From: an unidentified eubacterium SCB49 | GTDB taxonomy: Bacteria; Bacteroidota; Bacteroidia; Flavobacteriales; Flavobacteriaceae | Reading direction: 5' to 3' | Assembly: GCA_000170815.1 (NCBI GenBank) | Contig: ABCO01000005.1 | Span: forward strand, 176,356 to 240,355 | DNA length: 64,000 nucleotides | Shown here: piece by piece, positions 1-8,120 of the stretch | Layout of the letters: every line of letters starts with the position of its first letter | How positions within the stretch are numbered: the stretch's first letter is position 1 | Translations under genes and position numbers: made by a program | Notes under the pieces: generated by a model | What the model was told of the DNA's origin: nothing | Databases searched by the model: none | The model's input: only the letters and a program-made list of their open reading frames with translations

Positions 1-1
1 T

Positions 2-367
2 ATGGAAAGTAAATATGGTGCGACATTAGGTAAAATGGCTTTCAAATTAAAAGTAATAAATAAAGAGTTTAATCCAATAGATTTAAAACAGTCTTTTTTG
101 CGAAATATAATTCTAATTTTTCCTGCAATACTGTTTGTTCCTATCTATTATTTAGCATTTAACAATCCAATTTTATCTAATACTACAGGATTAATTGAAT
201 TTACTCAAGGTTTAACTATTGAATATCCTATACAAGGTTGGATAAGTAACCTAGGATTTTTAGTGATAGTTATAGATATGATTGTTTTGTTAACAGATAG
301 TACTAAAACAAATAGATCACTTCATGATCGTATTGGGAGTACATTCGTAGTGTTTGATAGAACTTAA
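2..367 (+). CDS. RDD family membrane protein, C-terminal part (gene starts before the window)
   Basis: The visible 121 residues carry the second half of an RDD domain: the GATLGKMAFKLKV stretch near the start and RSLHDRIGST close to the end. Two hydrophobic segments lie between them (about residues 32-52 and 82-98). RDD proteins normally begin with another transmembrane helix containing the Arg-Asp-Asp motif. That part is missing, so the Met at the window edge is probably internal and the gene is truncated by the window. RDD proteins are inner-membrane proteins of mostly unknown function; some are proposed to take part in ion transport. The next gene is convergent. Confidence 0.8.
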   Translation: MESKYGATLGKMAFKLKVINKEFNPIDLKQSFLRNIILIFPAILFVPIYYLAFNNPILSNTTGLIEFTQGLTIEYPIQGWISNLGFLVIVIDMIVLLTDSTKTNRSLHDRIGSTFVVFDRT

Positions 368-396
368 AAGTGTGATGTGCTTTTGGTGCTTAACTT

Positions 397-942
397 TTAT
401 TCTTCCACTTTAGGGAAAAAACTAAATACAGAGCCACCATACCTTCTAGATTCTTCAAAATAAGGAACCTTTGATAGGTCTGTGTGTTTTGTGTGTTCGA
501 TAATAAGAAAACCTTCTTCTTCAAGTAAATTGTTTTCAAAAACCTTAGCGACAATAGCACTTAATTCTTCTAATTCAAAGTTATAAGGAGGGTCTGCAAA
601 AATGAATGAAAATTGTTCTCTGGTACTGCTTAAATATTTAATAACATCTGCTTTTACCGCTGTAATAGGAAACTCTAGTGTTTCAGAAGTTTCTGTAATA
701 AATTTTACACATCCATAATGTCCATCAACAGCTGTAACTCTTTCAGAGCCTCTTGATGCGCATTCGTAAGCGATGTTTCCTGTTCCGCTAAAAAGATCTA
801 ATACTTTAGCTTCGTGCATATCTAAGCGGTGATGCAAAATATTAAACAGTCCTTCTTTTGCAAAATCTGTAGTGGGGCGTACAGGTAAATTGCGGGGTGC
901 TGTGAGTCTTCGTCCTTTATGTGTTCCAGAAATTATTCGCAT
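397..942 (-). CDS. rsmD: 16S rRNA (guanine(966)-N2)-methyltransferase RsmD
   Basis: RsmD uses S-adenosylmethionine to methylate G966 of 16S rRNA in the small ribosomal subunit. The 181-residue length is normal. The start MRIISGTHKGRRL is the family signature, DLFSGTGN (49-56) is the SAM-binding motif I, and DPPY (117-120) is the catalytic motif of N2-guanine/N6-adenine methyltransferases. It follows the DUF3822 gene by 7 bp on the same strand, so the two are probably co-transcribed; this pairing is common in Bacteroidota. Confidence 0.95.
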   Translation of the reverse strand: MRIISGTHKGRRLTAPRNLPVRPTTDFAKEGLFNILHHRLDMHEAKVLDLFSGTGNIAYECASRGSERVTAVDGHYGCVKFITETSETLEFPITAVKADVIKYLSSTREQFSFIFADPPYNFELEELSAIVAKVFENNLLEEEGFLIIEHTKHTDLSKVPYFEESRRYGGSVFSFFPKVEE

Positions 943-949
943 TGTTGTG

Positions 950-1762
950 TTAGTTTGAAAGTACTAATTGTGTTGGGTGAGGTGTTTCGCTATTAGTTAA
1001 TTCGTTAAAGTTTCCGTCGAGAAGTGTAATGGTCTTGATATATTTTTCTGAAATAGCATATAAATCACGTTGCTTAAATTGATGCCCAATAACCTGCACA
1101 GTAGCATGTTCTGGTTTTATTTTAAGCTGTTCAAATGTAAATAGGATATAATATAAGAAATCTTCGCTCGTCTTAAACGTATACGAATTGCATAATTGTA
1201 GTTGGTGGTCTTTGTAAATGATAAGATCAAATTGCTCCTCTCTTACATTAACGAGTATTGTTTCTTCGTTTTTGTTTTTATATCGAGTCGCACTTTTTTC
1301 AAGTAATTTAGAAATGTGATGGTAGTAACTAAAACTACCAACTGCTTCAAAAAAGTAATTGTTAATATTGATAAAAGGAACATAAACCACCACAAGATCT
1401 AGTGCAGGTATAGTGTCGTGCGCAATAAAATCTGTCGCTAATATCTTTGAATTGAACTTTAAATAATCGCTGCTTTTTTTCTCGTCAAAAAGAGCTGTCG
1501 GTACTAGTGTGTAAAGTGTAGAGGCATAATGTAACTCGGCATTTTCTAGTGTGCCAAGTTGTATTTGTTGGTTTTCCAAAGATTGCTGCAGGAGCATCAA
1601 TAACTCTTCTGGAGTGCCTTTATGATCTAATTTTTTGTAAACAAATTTAACTTCTTCTTTATCGTTAAGGGATAAAAAAGAAAGTCCATTCAATGAAAAT
1701 TGAACGGACAGTTTCTTTATAGTATTTGTACTACTATTATTGTTTGTTTTTTGCTGAGTCAT
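950..1762 (-). CDS. DUF3822 family protein
   Basis: This protein of about 270 residues matches the DUF3822 pattern: an N-terminal KKLSVQFSLNGLSFL segment, a central YVPFININNYFFEAVGSF segment and a C-terminal beta-rich half. DUF3822 proteins have an actin/ASKHA-like fold by prediction and no established function. I place the start at the internal Met (MTQQKTNN); an ATG 21 bases further upstream is also possible. Either start lies inside the 3' end of the preceding gene (overlap about 26 bp), which suggests translational coupling. It is followed by rsmD. Confidence 0.8.
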   Translation of the reverse strand: MTQQKTNNNSSTNTIKKLSVQFSLNGLSFLSLNDKEEVKFVYKKLDHKGTPEELLMLLQQSLENQQIQLGTLENAELHYASTLYTLVPTALFDEKKSSDYLKFNSKILATDFIAHDTIPALDLVVVYVPFININNYFFEAVGSFSYYHHISKLLEKSATRYKNKNEETILVNVREEQFDLIIYKDHQLQLCNSYTFKTSEDFLYYILFTFEQLKIKPEHATVQVIGHQFKQRDLYAISEKYIKTITLLDGNFNELTNSETPHPTQLVLSN

Positions 1763-2414
1763 ATAGCTTAGGCCAGTTACCACTAGTGTTTACATCTGTC
1801 ATAGATCCTACTTTAATCTCTGTACCTTTAATTCCTTCTACAGAAACTACTTGTAACTCTTGTGCTAATAAATCTGGTTTATCTAGATCTTCTAAAATGT
1901 CTTTTTTAGAAACTTTAGCTTCAAAAACTGCATATTTAGTTCCTTTGTCATCTTCCAGTTTACCTGCTTGCATTGTGATTTTTTTATCGATGCCTTCAAT
2001 AGGTACATTCATCATTGTCTTGTAACGTCCGTCTTTAAAAAGAGAATCTTTTACAGAAACAAAACGTAAAGTGTCTACTATAGTAATAAACTTAAAATAC
2101 CCTCCAGTTTTTGCGTCTAGACCATAAGCTCTATTTTTCTGTTCATCAGCTAAAGCAGTGTCTCTTCTTGTTGTTACAGCAAACTGTGCTGTGTCAATAA
2201 AACGAACTAAACTGTCATATGTTCCAGCAAATGTTCCAGTAATTTCTTGATGTGCTAACTGTGAAGTTCTTATGTCTTTCAAGTTATTAATTACTTTTTG
2301 ATAGCGTTCTACCTTTGTATTATTAAATACTTCTGGTTCGCTGATAGATGTCCAAAGTTGGAATCCTAGAAATGCAATAAGTGCCCAAAGTACAAGCTGT
2401 ATAACAATTTTCAT
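1737..2414 (-). CDS. conserved membrane-anchored protein of unknown function
   Basis: The 225-residue protein has one N-terminal hydrophobic helix (about 4-21, IVIQLVLWALIAFLGFQLW) and a long soluble part that would lie in the periplasm. The region after the helix (RYQKVINNLKDIRTSQLAHQ) is helical and looks like the stalk of a pilin-like or coiled-coil anchor, but there is no prepilin peptidase site. The rest alternates charged and beta-type segments with no motif I recognise. It is first in an apparent operon with the DUF3822 gene and rsmD, and its 3' end overlaps the DUF3822 start. Confidence 0.7.
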   Translation of the reverse strand: MKIVIQLVLWALIAFLGFQLWTSISEPEVFNNTKVERYQKVINNLKDIRTSQLAHQEITGTFAGTYDSLVRFIDTAQFAVTTRRDTALADEQKNRAYGLDAKTGGYFKFITIVDTLRFVSVKDSLFKDGRYKTMMNVPIEGIDKKITMQAGKLEDDKGTKYAVFEAKVSKKDILEDLDKPDLLAQELQVVSVEGIKGTEIKVGSMTDVNTSGNWPKLYDSAKNKQ

Positions 2415-2455
2415 TATTGAATGATTTTATTTTTATGTTTAAAATAGGTCTATCG

Positions 2456-2463
2456 CAAATCTA
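2456..2463 (-). promoter_or_regulatory. Bacteroidota -7 box (TAGATTTG) for the DUF3822-rsmD operon
   Basis: On the minus strand this reads TAGATTTG, an exact match to the Bacteroidota -7 consensus TAnnTTTG. It lies about 42 bases upstream of the start codon of the membrane-anchored protein. No TTG sits at the ideal distance for the -33 element, so support comes only from the -7 box and its position in a divergent intergenic region. Confidence 0.45.
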
Positions 2464-2535
2464 CAATTTTTTTTTGTTCGTAAAAGGTTTAGCCCAAAAA
2501 AACATGGTTATCTTTATCACATCTATTTTCAGCCT

Positions 2536-3960
2536 ATGAATACTAGCTCATTTTACAGCTTATTAAAGTCAGATTTCCCTCATAAAACCACACTTAATCA
2601 GGACATTGCACTTCAGTTAATGGCAAAGTTTGCCATTGAAGAAGATAAGAAAGCTGCGTTCTTATTAAAGGGATATGCAGGTACGGGTAAGACAACTTTG
2701 ATAGGAACCCTTGTAAAAAACCTTTGGCAAGCGCAACTTTCACCTGTTTTAATGGCACCTACAGGAAGAGCAGCAAAGGTGATTTCTAACTACTCACAGA
2801 AAGAAGCTTTTACAATTCATCGTAAAATTTATCAGCCAAAATCTAAAAGTGGAGGAGGCGTTACTTTTACACTTCAGAAAAATAAACACCGAAATACTAT
2901 ATTTATAGTAGATGAAGCTTCTATGATTCCAGATGTAAATCAGGATGGAAAAATGTTTGATAATGGCTCTTTGCTTGATGATCTTGTACAGTTTGTGTAC
3001 GGAGGTCATAATTGTAAATTATTACTAATTGGAGATACAGCACAGTTACCACCTATTAAACTTGATGTAAGTCCTGCTTTAGAAGCCCAAACCTTAGAAG
3101 TGAGGTATCAACTTAATGTACAAGAAGTAGAACTTGATGAAGTATTAAGACAAAAAGCAGATAGTGGTATTCTTTTTAATGCTACAGAAATTAGACAATG
3201 CCTAGAAGATGGTATTTATGAGCGTTTTAGGTTTGATATCTCTCAAGCTACAGATGTAATGCGACCTGTAGATGGATTGGAAGTACTGGATGCTATAAGT
3301 GATGCTTATAATGAGAATAGTGAAGATGATGCCGTATTTATCGTTAGAAGTAATAAACGCGCTAATCTATACAATCAAAATATTAGAACGCGAGTTTTAT
3401 ATCAAGAGCAAGAACTCGCTGCGGGAGATCGATTGATGGTGGTGAAAAACAATTATTTCTGGGTTTCTTCAGAAAGTGAAGCAGGTTTTATAGCCAATGG
3501 AGATATTATTGAAATTTTAGAGATATTTAGATTTGTGGACCTTTATGGTTTTCGTTTTGCCGAAGTAAAAGTGCAAATGGCAGATTACCCTAAAATGAAA
3601 GCTTTTGAAACCGTTTTGTTACTTGATACGATTACTGCCGAAACACCATCACTCTCTTATGATGATTCTAATAAATTATACCAAGAAGTAGCAAAAGACT
3701 ATGCAGACGAAAAGTCTAAGTATAAAAAATTTCAGGCCATCAAGAAAAACCGATATTTTAACGGGCTGCAAGTAAAGTTTTCATACGCTATTACCTGTCA
3801 TAAATCACAAGGTGGGCAGTGGAATACCGTTTTTGTAGAGCAACCTTATTTACCCAACGGAATGGATAAAGATTACTTAAGATGGTTATACACTGCTGTA
3901 ACAAGAGCCAAAGATAAATTATACCTCATCGGTTTTAAGGACGAATTTTTTGTAAATTAG
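2536..3960 (+). CDS. ATP-dependent DNA helicase, RecD/UvrD-like superfamily 1
   Basis: This 474-residue SF1 helicase unwinds DNA using ATP. Motif I (Walker A) is GYAGTGKTT (46-54), motif II is VDEAS (125-129) and motif III-like residues GDTAQLPP follow. The C-terminal half holds AITCHKSQGGQW and YTAVTRAKDKLYLIG, the motifs of the UvrD_C_2 module. It lacks the N-terminal domains of full RecD2, so it is a short AAA_30-type helicase seen in many Bacteroidota, with no assigned pathway. The next gene begins 5 bp after its stop and may be co-transcribed. Confidence 0.9.
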   Translation: MNTSSFYSLLKSDFPHKTTLNQDIALQLMAKFAIEEDKKAAFLLKGYAGTGKTTLIGTLVKNLWQAQLSPVLMAPTGRAAKVISNYSQKEAFTIHRKIYQPKSKSGGGVTFTLQKNKHRNTIFIVDEASMIPDVNQDGKMFDNGSLLDDLVQFVYGGHNCKLLLIGDTAQLPPIKLDVSPALEAQTLEVRYQLNVQEVELDEVLRQKADSGILFNATEIRQCLEDGIYERFRFDISQATDVMRPVDGLEVLDAISDAYNENSEDDAVFIVRSNKRANLYNQNIRTRVLYQEQELAAGDRLMVVKNNYFWVSSESEAGFIANGDIIEILEIFRFVDLYGFRFAEVKVQMADYPKMKAFETVLLLDTITAETPSLSYDDSNKLYQEVAKDYADEKSKYKKFQAIKKNRYFNGLQVKFSYAITCHKSQGGQWNTVFVEQPYLPNGMDKDYLRWLYTAVTRAKDKLYLIGFKDEFFVN

Positions 3961-3965
3961 TAAGC

Positions 3966-4541
3966 ATGGAAACAATACAAATTATAGCAGGCGTTTGTCT
4001 AGGTGTTGGTCTAGCAGCTGCAGTAGGTTTTAGAGTGTTTTTGCCTCTTTTGTTTTTAAGTCTTGCAGGTTTTTATGAAGTTATTCCTCTTAATGAGAGT
4101 TGGCAATGGGTAGGAAGTCTCACGGCTATTATTGTACTGGGTATTGCTACGGTAATTGAGATTGCAGGTTATTATATTCCGTGGGTAGATAATGCTCTAG
4201 ATGCAATTGCTGTTCCATTAGCCACCATTGCGGGTACACTTGCAGTAGCAGCTACGGTGGGCGATTTAGATCCGGTTATCACTTGGGCTTTGGCCATTAT
4301 TGCAGGAGGCGGTACTGCTGCCGCAATTTCGGGAACAAGTTCTGCCGTTCGTTTAACCTCTACCGCAACTACAGGAGGTGTTGCAAATCCGGTTGTGTCT
4401 AGTGTAGAGACTGCTACGGCTTCAGTATTTTCGGTATTGGCAATTTTTGTACCTATTCTTGCAGGAGTTCTTGTTTTACTACTTTTTTTTATTGTGATTA
4501 GATATTACAGAAAGCGAAGAAAAAGGGCAGCAATCGAATAA
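3966..4541 (+). CDS. DUF4126 family membrane protein
   Basis: The 191-residue protein is strongly hydrophobic, with about four or five membrane segments (roughly 5-35, 50-70, 80-115, 148-180) and a basic C-terminus (RYYRKRRKRAA). The glycine/alanine-rich stretch GGGTAAAISGTSSAVRLTST in the middle and the N-terminal GVGLAAAVGFRVFLPLL are typical of DUF4126. The function of the family is unknown. It begins 5 bp after the helicase gene; kdsB follows after a short gap that holds its own candidate promoter. Confidence 0.8.
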   Translation: METIQIIAGVCLGVGLAAAVGFRVFLPLLFLSLAGFYEVIPLNESWQWVGSLTAIIVLGIATVIEIAGYYIPWVDNALDAIAVPLATIAGTLAVAATVGDLDPVITWALAIIAGGGTAAAISGTSSAVRLTSTATTGGVANPVVSSVETATASVFSVLAIFVPILAGVLVLLLFFIVIRYYRKRRKRAAIE

Positions 4542-4548
4542 TTCCTTT

Positions 4549-4556
4549 TATTTTTG
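4549..4556 (+). promoter_or_regulatory. candidate -7 box (TATTTTTG) for kdsB
   Basis: The octamer matches TAnnTTTG exactly and ends about 33 bases before the kdsB start codon, directly after the stop of the DUF4126 gene. There is no TTG at the expected upstream distance, so this is a moderate candidate only. Confidence 0.4.
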
Positions 4557-4589
4557 TACTCCTAAATCATCAACTATTATTATTTCCGA

Positions 4590-5330
4590 ATGAAAATTAT
4601 AGCAATGATCCCTGCACGTTATGAAGCTTCCCGTTTTCCGGCGAAGTTAATGCAGCCTTTGGGTGATAAAACAGTGATTTTAAGCACCTATGAAGCTACC
4701 GTAGCAACAGGACTTTTTAGCGAAGTGTATGTGGTTACAGATAGTGAGTTAATTGCTTCGGAAATTACAAACAACGGTGGTAATGCTATTATGAGTAAAA
4801 CTCCACATGAGTGTGGTAGTGACCGTATAGCTGAAGCTGTCGTAGATGTGGAGTGTGATATTATATTAAATGTACAAGGTGATGAGCCTTTTACAAACAG
4901 AAAAAGTTTAGAAAATTTGCTTGCGGTTTTTAAAGGAGACGATGCATCAAAAATTGATTTAGCTTCTATAAGAACACCAATAAAAGAGCAAGAAGACATT
5001 GATAACCCTAACTGTGTAAAAGTGGTTACAGGTGAAGATGGATTTGCAAAATATTTTTCGAGAGCACCTATTCCATACAATAGAGCAGAAGATGCAAACG
5101 TAATTTATTATAAGCACGTAGGTATTTATGCGTTTAGAAAACAAGCTATTTTAGATTTTTCAAAACTAGCAATGTCGCCATTAGAAGCGGCAGAAAAAAT
5201 AGAGTGTCTCCGTTTTTTAGAAAATGGAAGACAAATTAAAATGGTGGTTTCTACAGAGACTACTTTTGGTATTGATACGCCTCAAGATTTGATCAAGGCA
5301 AATGAGTACTTAAAAAAACATAACAATTAA
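4590..5330 (+). CDS. kdsB: 3-deoxy-manno-octulosonate cytidylyltransferase (CMP-Kdo synthetase)
   Basis: KdsB activates Kdo with CTP to give CMP-Kdo for lipopolysaccharide inner-core assembly, in the cytoplasm. The 246-residue protein starts with the nucleotide-binding loop IPARYEASRFPAKL and has the conserved SKTPHECGSDRIAEAV and LNVQGDEPF motifs, then YYKHVGIYAFR and a C-terminal GIDTPQDL, all family signatures. Its stop codon shares one base with the start of the downstream acyltransferase gene, so the two are almost certainly co-translated. Confidence 0.96.
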   Translation: MKIIAMIPARYEASRFPAKLMQPLGDKTVILSTYEATVATGLFSEVYVVTDSELIASEITNNGGNAIMSKTPHECGSDRIAEAVVDVECDIILNVQGDEPFTNRKSLENLLAVFKGDDASKIDLASIRTPIKEQEDIDNPNCVKVVTGEDGFAKYFSRAPIPYNRAEDANVIYYKHVGIYAFRKQAILDFSKLAMSPLEAAEKIECLRFLENGRQIKMVVSTETTFGIDTPQDLIKANEYLKKHNN

Positions 5331-5866
5331 TGGGATTTACTAAGTTTTTATACGGAACAATTTTTGGTTGGAAGATAGAAGGAGATTTTGATCGTTCTAT
5401 TAAAAAGGCTGTATTGGTTTGTGCACCTCATACAAGTTATTTTGATTTTATTGTGTCTGTGTTAGCTAGACGAATTCTTAAAATTGAGATTAATTTTGTG
5501 GGTAAAAAGGAGCTTTTTAAATGGCCTATGGGCTGGTATTTTAGATGGATGGGTGGCGCTCCTTTAAACAGACAAAAATCTGAAAATAAAGTAGAAGCTA
5601 TTGCTACCGTAATAAAGTCGCATGAAGAGTTTAGACTTGCACTTGCGCCAGAAGGAACAAGAACAAAAGTAGAATCTTGGAAATCTGGCTATTATTATAT
5701 TGCGCTAGCAGCAGAAGTACCTATTATAACAATAGGTTTTGATTATCCTACAAAAACATTACATATAGGGCCTGCTTTTTATCCTACAGGCGATATCACT
5801 GTAGATGAACCAAAGCTTAAGGCCTTTTATAAAGGGATGGTTGGTAAAGTGCCAGAATGGACATAA
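5330..5866 (+). CDS. 1-acyl-sn-glycerol-3-phosphate acyltransferase family protein
   Basis: The 178-residue protein belongs to the PlsC/LPLAT superfamily. The catalytic HX4D motif is H34-TSYF-D39 and the acyl-acceptor phosphate-binding motif is PEGTR (107-111). It is shorter than PlsC (about 240 residues) and lacks a clear N-terminal transmembrane helix, which resembles the short acyltransferases found near envelope genes in Bacteroidota. Direct coupling to kdsB (one-base overlap) suggests a job in lipid or lipid A metabolism; the true substrate is not shown by the sequence. Confidence 0.85.
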   Translation: MGFTKFLYGTIFGWKIEGDFDRSIKKAVLVCAPHTSYFDFIVSVLARRILKIEINFVGKKELFKWPMGWYFRWMGGAPLNRQKSENKVEAIATVIKSHEEFRLALAPEGTRTKVESWKSGYYYIALAAEVPIITIGFDYPTKTLHIGPAFYPTGDITVDEPKLKAFYKGMVGKVPEWT

Positions 5867-5884
5867 AAAAACATAATAAAGCAT

Positions 5885-5922
5885 AAAAAAAGCCTGCTCA
5901 ATTAAATGTGCAGGCTTTTTTT
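5885..5922. terminator. bidirectional Rho-independent terminator between kdsB operon and yebC
   Basis: The arms AGCCTGC (5891-5897) and GCAGGCT (5910-5916) form a perfect 7-bp stem. It is flanked by a run of A on the left and a run of T on the right, so it can end transcription from both the kdsB operon and the convergent yebC gene. Confidence 0.85.
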
Positions 5923-5954
5923 GTGGAAACACTTTTTTACTAATAGTGTGTTTT

Positions 5955-6698
5955 CTAGTTTAAATCCATAGTATGATACACGTTTTGTACGTCATCATCT
6001 TCTTCTAGTTTTTCTAAAAGTTTTTCTACATCTTCTACTTGTTCTGCTGTAAGCTTTTTTGTAACCTGTGGTATACGTTCAAAACCAGAAGATAATATTT
6101 CAATATTGTTTTCTTCTAAGTAGGCTTGTATAGATCCAAAACTCTCAAAAGGTGCATAAATCATAACACCATCTACAGCATCTGTATCATCTTCATCAGC
6201 TTTGTCTTCAAAGATTTCTTCGACACCGTGGTCTATTAATTCTAGCTCTAACTCTTCTAGATCTATTAGTCCTTCTGCTTTTACTCTAAAATTACAGGTA
6301 TGGTCAAACATAAAAACGACAGAACCTGAAGTTCCAAGACTACCATCTGTTTTGTTGAAGTAAGAACGCACATTAGCAACTGTACGGGTGTTGTTATCGG
6401 TAGCTGTTTCTATCAATACGGCAATACCGTGTTGTGCATAGCCTTCAAATAATACTTCTTTATAATCCCCTTGACTTTTATCGCTAGCTCTTTTTATAGC
6501 ACGCTCTACATTGTCTTTAGGCATGTTAACAGACTTTGCATTCTGTATTACAGCTCGTAATCTCGAATTTGAATCTGGATCTGGACCTCCTTCTTTAACT
6601 GCCATCACAATATCTTTACCTATACGCGTAAACGCTTTAGACATTGCAGACCATCTTTTCATTTTCCTTGCTTTTCTAAATTCAAAAGCTCTTCCCAT
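5955..6698 (-). CDS. YebC/PmpR family protein
   Basis: The 247-residue protein starts MGRAFEFRKARKMKRWSAMS, close to the YebC start, and carries the VKEGGPDPDSNSRLR and MPKDNVERAIKRA family motifs. Three alpha/beta domains follow, with an acidic C-terminal part (EEIFEDKADEDDTDAVDG) and QVTKKLTAEQ near the end. YebC proteins have been described as DNA-binding regulators (PmpR), and more recent work ties some members to relief of ribosome stalling at proline-rich stretches. The sequence alone does not decide between these roles. A strong own promoter lies upstream. Confidence 0.93.
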   Translation of the reverse strand: MGRAFEFRKARKMKRWSAMSKAFTRIGKDIVMAVKEGGPDPDSNSRLRAVIQNAKSVNMPKDNVERAIKRASDKSQGDYKEVLFEGYAQHGIAVLIETATDNNTRTVANVRSYFNKTDGSLGTSGSVVFMFDHTCNFRVKAEGLIDLEELELELIDHGVEEIFEDKADEDDTDAVDGVMIYAPFESFGSIQAYLEENNIEILSSGFERIPQVTKKLTAEQVEDVEKLLEKLEEDDDVQNVYHTMDLN

Positions 6699-6746
6699 AA
6701 TTGTATGTTTTAAGCCGAAATAATCCAGCTAGTTTATTTGATATGC

Positions 6747-6777
6747 CAAATATAATATTACTCTGTAATTGTACAAA
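6747..6777 (-). promoter_or_regulatory. Bacteroidota promoter of yebC (TTTG-N19-TATATTTG)
   Basis: Read on the minus strand, the -33 element TTTG (6774-6777) is followed after 19 bases by TATATTTG (6747-6754), a full match to TAnnTTTG. The box ends about 48 bases from the yebC start codon. Confidence 0.7.
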
Positions 6778-6839
6778 GTATAAGTCTTTATAGTTTAATC
6801 CAATTCTTATTTTTTGAAGCAATAGAAAATGGTTTTTGT

Positions 6840-7118
6840 TTATCCTATTAAATCATCAATTATTCCTGCCAGTTCAAAATCTTTTTCTGTCACACCATCG
6901 GCATCGTGAGTAGATAGAAATATTTCTAACTTATCATACACATTGGTCCATTCTGGGTGATGGTTAAGTCGTTCTGCTTCAAAGGCAATACGAGTCATGG
7001 ATGTAAACGCTTCTTTAAAGTTTTCAAACTCAAATGAGGCATGGAGCGCTCCGTCAATTAATTCCCATCCTTCCATTTTTTCAAGGCGTGCGTCTATTTG
7101 TTCTTCTGTAAGTTTCAT
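6840..7118 (-). CDS. phhB: 4a-hydroxytetrahydrobiopterin dehydratase (pterin-4a-carbinolamine dehydratase)
   Basis: The enzyme dehydrates the 4a-hydroxy-pterin made by aromatic amino acid hydroxylases so that the cofactor can be recycled. The 92-residue length is typical, and the core motif ERLNHHPEW (49-57) with the following THDADGVTEKDFELA (70-84) contains the catalytic histidines and aspartate region of the family. No aromatic amino acid hydroxylase is in the window, so the partner, if any, lies elsewhere. The preceding gene on the strand is the RmlD-like protein. Confidence 0.92.
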   Translation of the reverse strand: MKLTEEQIDARLEKMEGWELIDGALHASFEFENFKEAFTSMTRIAFEAERLNHHPEWTNVYDKLEIFLSTHDADGVTEKDFELAGIIDDLIG

Positions 7119-7179
7119 ATTTTATTGTGTTTAGGGAGTGAGTGTTACGTTCTGTTTAAAAAAACATGGGCTACATTTT

Positions 7180-8034
7180 CTAAAGCCTCAAACTAACAAT
7201 CTCTTCATTTAATGTACAGTCGTTTATTACTTCTTGTACGGTAATTCTATAATTTTTTGGCAACCTATTTTCTCTAGGTAAAATGGCTTGATAGCTCTCT
7301 TCGTTTTTTTTGAAAACCTGTTGAAAAACAGGAAACTTTCCGTGTGCTTTCTCACAGATTTCAATAATCAAATCTTCGTGGTGTATTACATCTTCGCTAG
7401 CAAGATGGAAAATTCCTGTCTTTAATTTGTTTATAATATAGTGTACTTGTTGCGCAATTTTATTAATTGTAGTGACACTGATAATTTGGTTAGGGAACAC
7501 TTCAAAATTAGTTTGATTTTTTATCGCTTCACGAAGGTAAATCATATCTGGCGCATAAGGTCCTAAAATCATCGGAACTCTTAGAATAGCAACTTGGTCT
7601 TTAATGGTGTTCAAAAATAACTTTTCTTCTGAAATTTTAAACTTTCCGAAGCTAGAGTCTGCCTTTTGTACATCGTTCTCGTATGATGGAAACTTAAAGG
7701 TAGCGTCAAATACTTTGTCTGAAGAAAAATATAAGAGCCTGCTTTCTGGATGTGATGCAATGTAAAAGCTTATGGCTTCGTGGGCTTTGTATTGACTGTC
7801 AAAATCACTTTCTAGACAAGAAATAATAACAGAGGGTTGTACGGCCATTAATATTTCTGAAGGACTTGTTTTTGTGATGTCTAATTGATAAAAAGCTTCG
7901 TTATTTACTAATGCTGTGTGCTCTTTGCAATACGTACCGTAGGTTACCATAAACTGACAAAGCTCGTGGTAGAGTGCATTACCGATAAAGCTGGTTGCAC
8001 CGAGAATTAAAACTGTGGGTTTGTGTTGTTGCAT
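7180..8034 (-). CDS. RmlD-like NAD(P)-binding sugar epimerase/reductase family protein
   Basis: The 284-residue protein has an N-terminal Rossmann loop (LILGATSFIGNALY, 9-22), and FSSDKVFDATFKFPSYE (103-119), which resembles the RmlD stretch around its catalytic serine/threonine. The usual catalytic YxxxK of this extended SDR family is F129-GKF-K133 here, so the tyrosine is replaced by phenylalanine. The rest of the fold appears complete (VAILRVPMILGPYAPDM, then HLASEDVIHHEDL). It may be a non-catalytic or altered member. It does not sit in a polysaccharide cluster; neighbours are glutaminase and pterin dehydratase genes. Confidence 0.75.
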   Translation of the reverse strand: MQQHKPTVLILGATSFIGNALYHELCQFMVTYGTYCKEHTALVNNEAFYQLDITKTSPSEILMAVQPSVIISCLESDFDSQYKAHEAISFYIASHPESRLLYFSSDKVFDATFKFPSYENDVQKADSSFGKFKISEEKLFLNTIKDQVAILRVPMILGPYAPDMIYLREAIKNQTNFEVFPNQIISVTTINKIAQQVHYIINKLKTGIFHLASEDVIHHEDLIIEICEKAHGKFPVFQQVFKKNEESYQAILPRENRLPKNYRITVQEVINDCTLNEEIVSLRL

Positions 8035-8120
8035 AGTTTAATAACTAGTTTTCATTTTGTTTTATTGGCTGTTTGTGTAAATTTTGATTTAAATTTTAAC
8101 AATAGGTGTCAAAAAGTATT

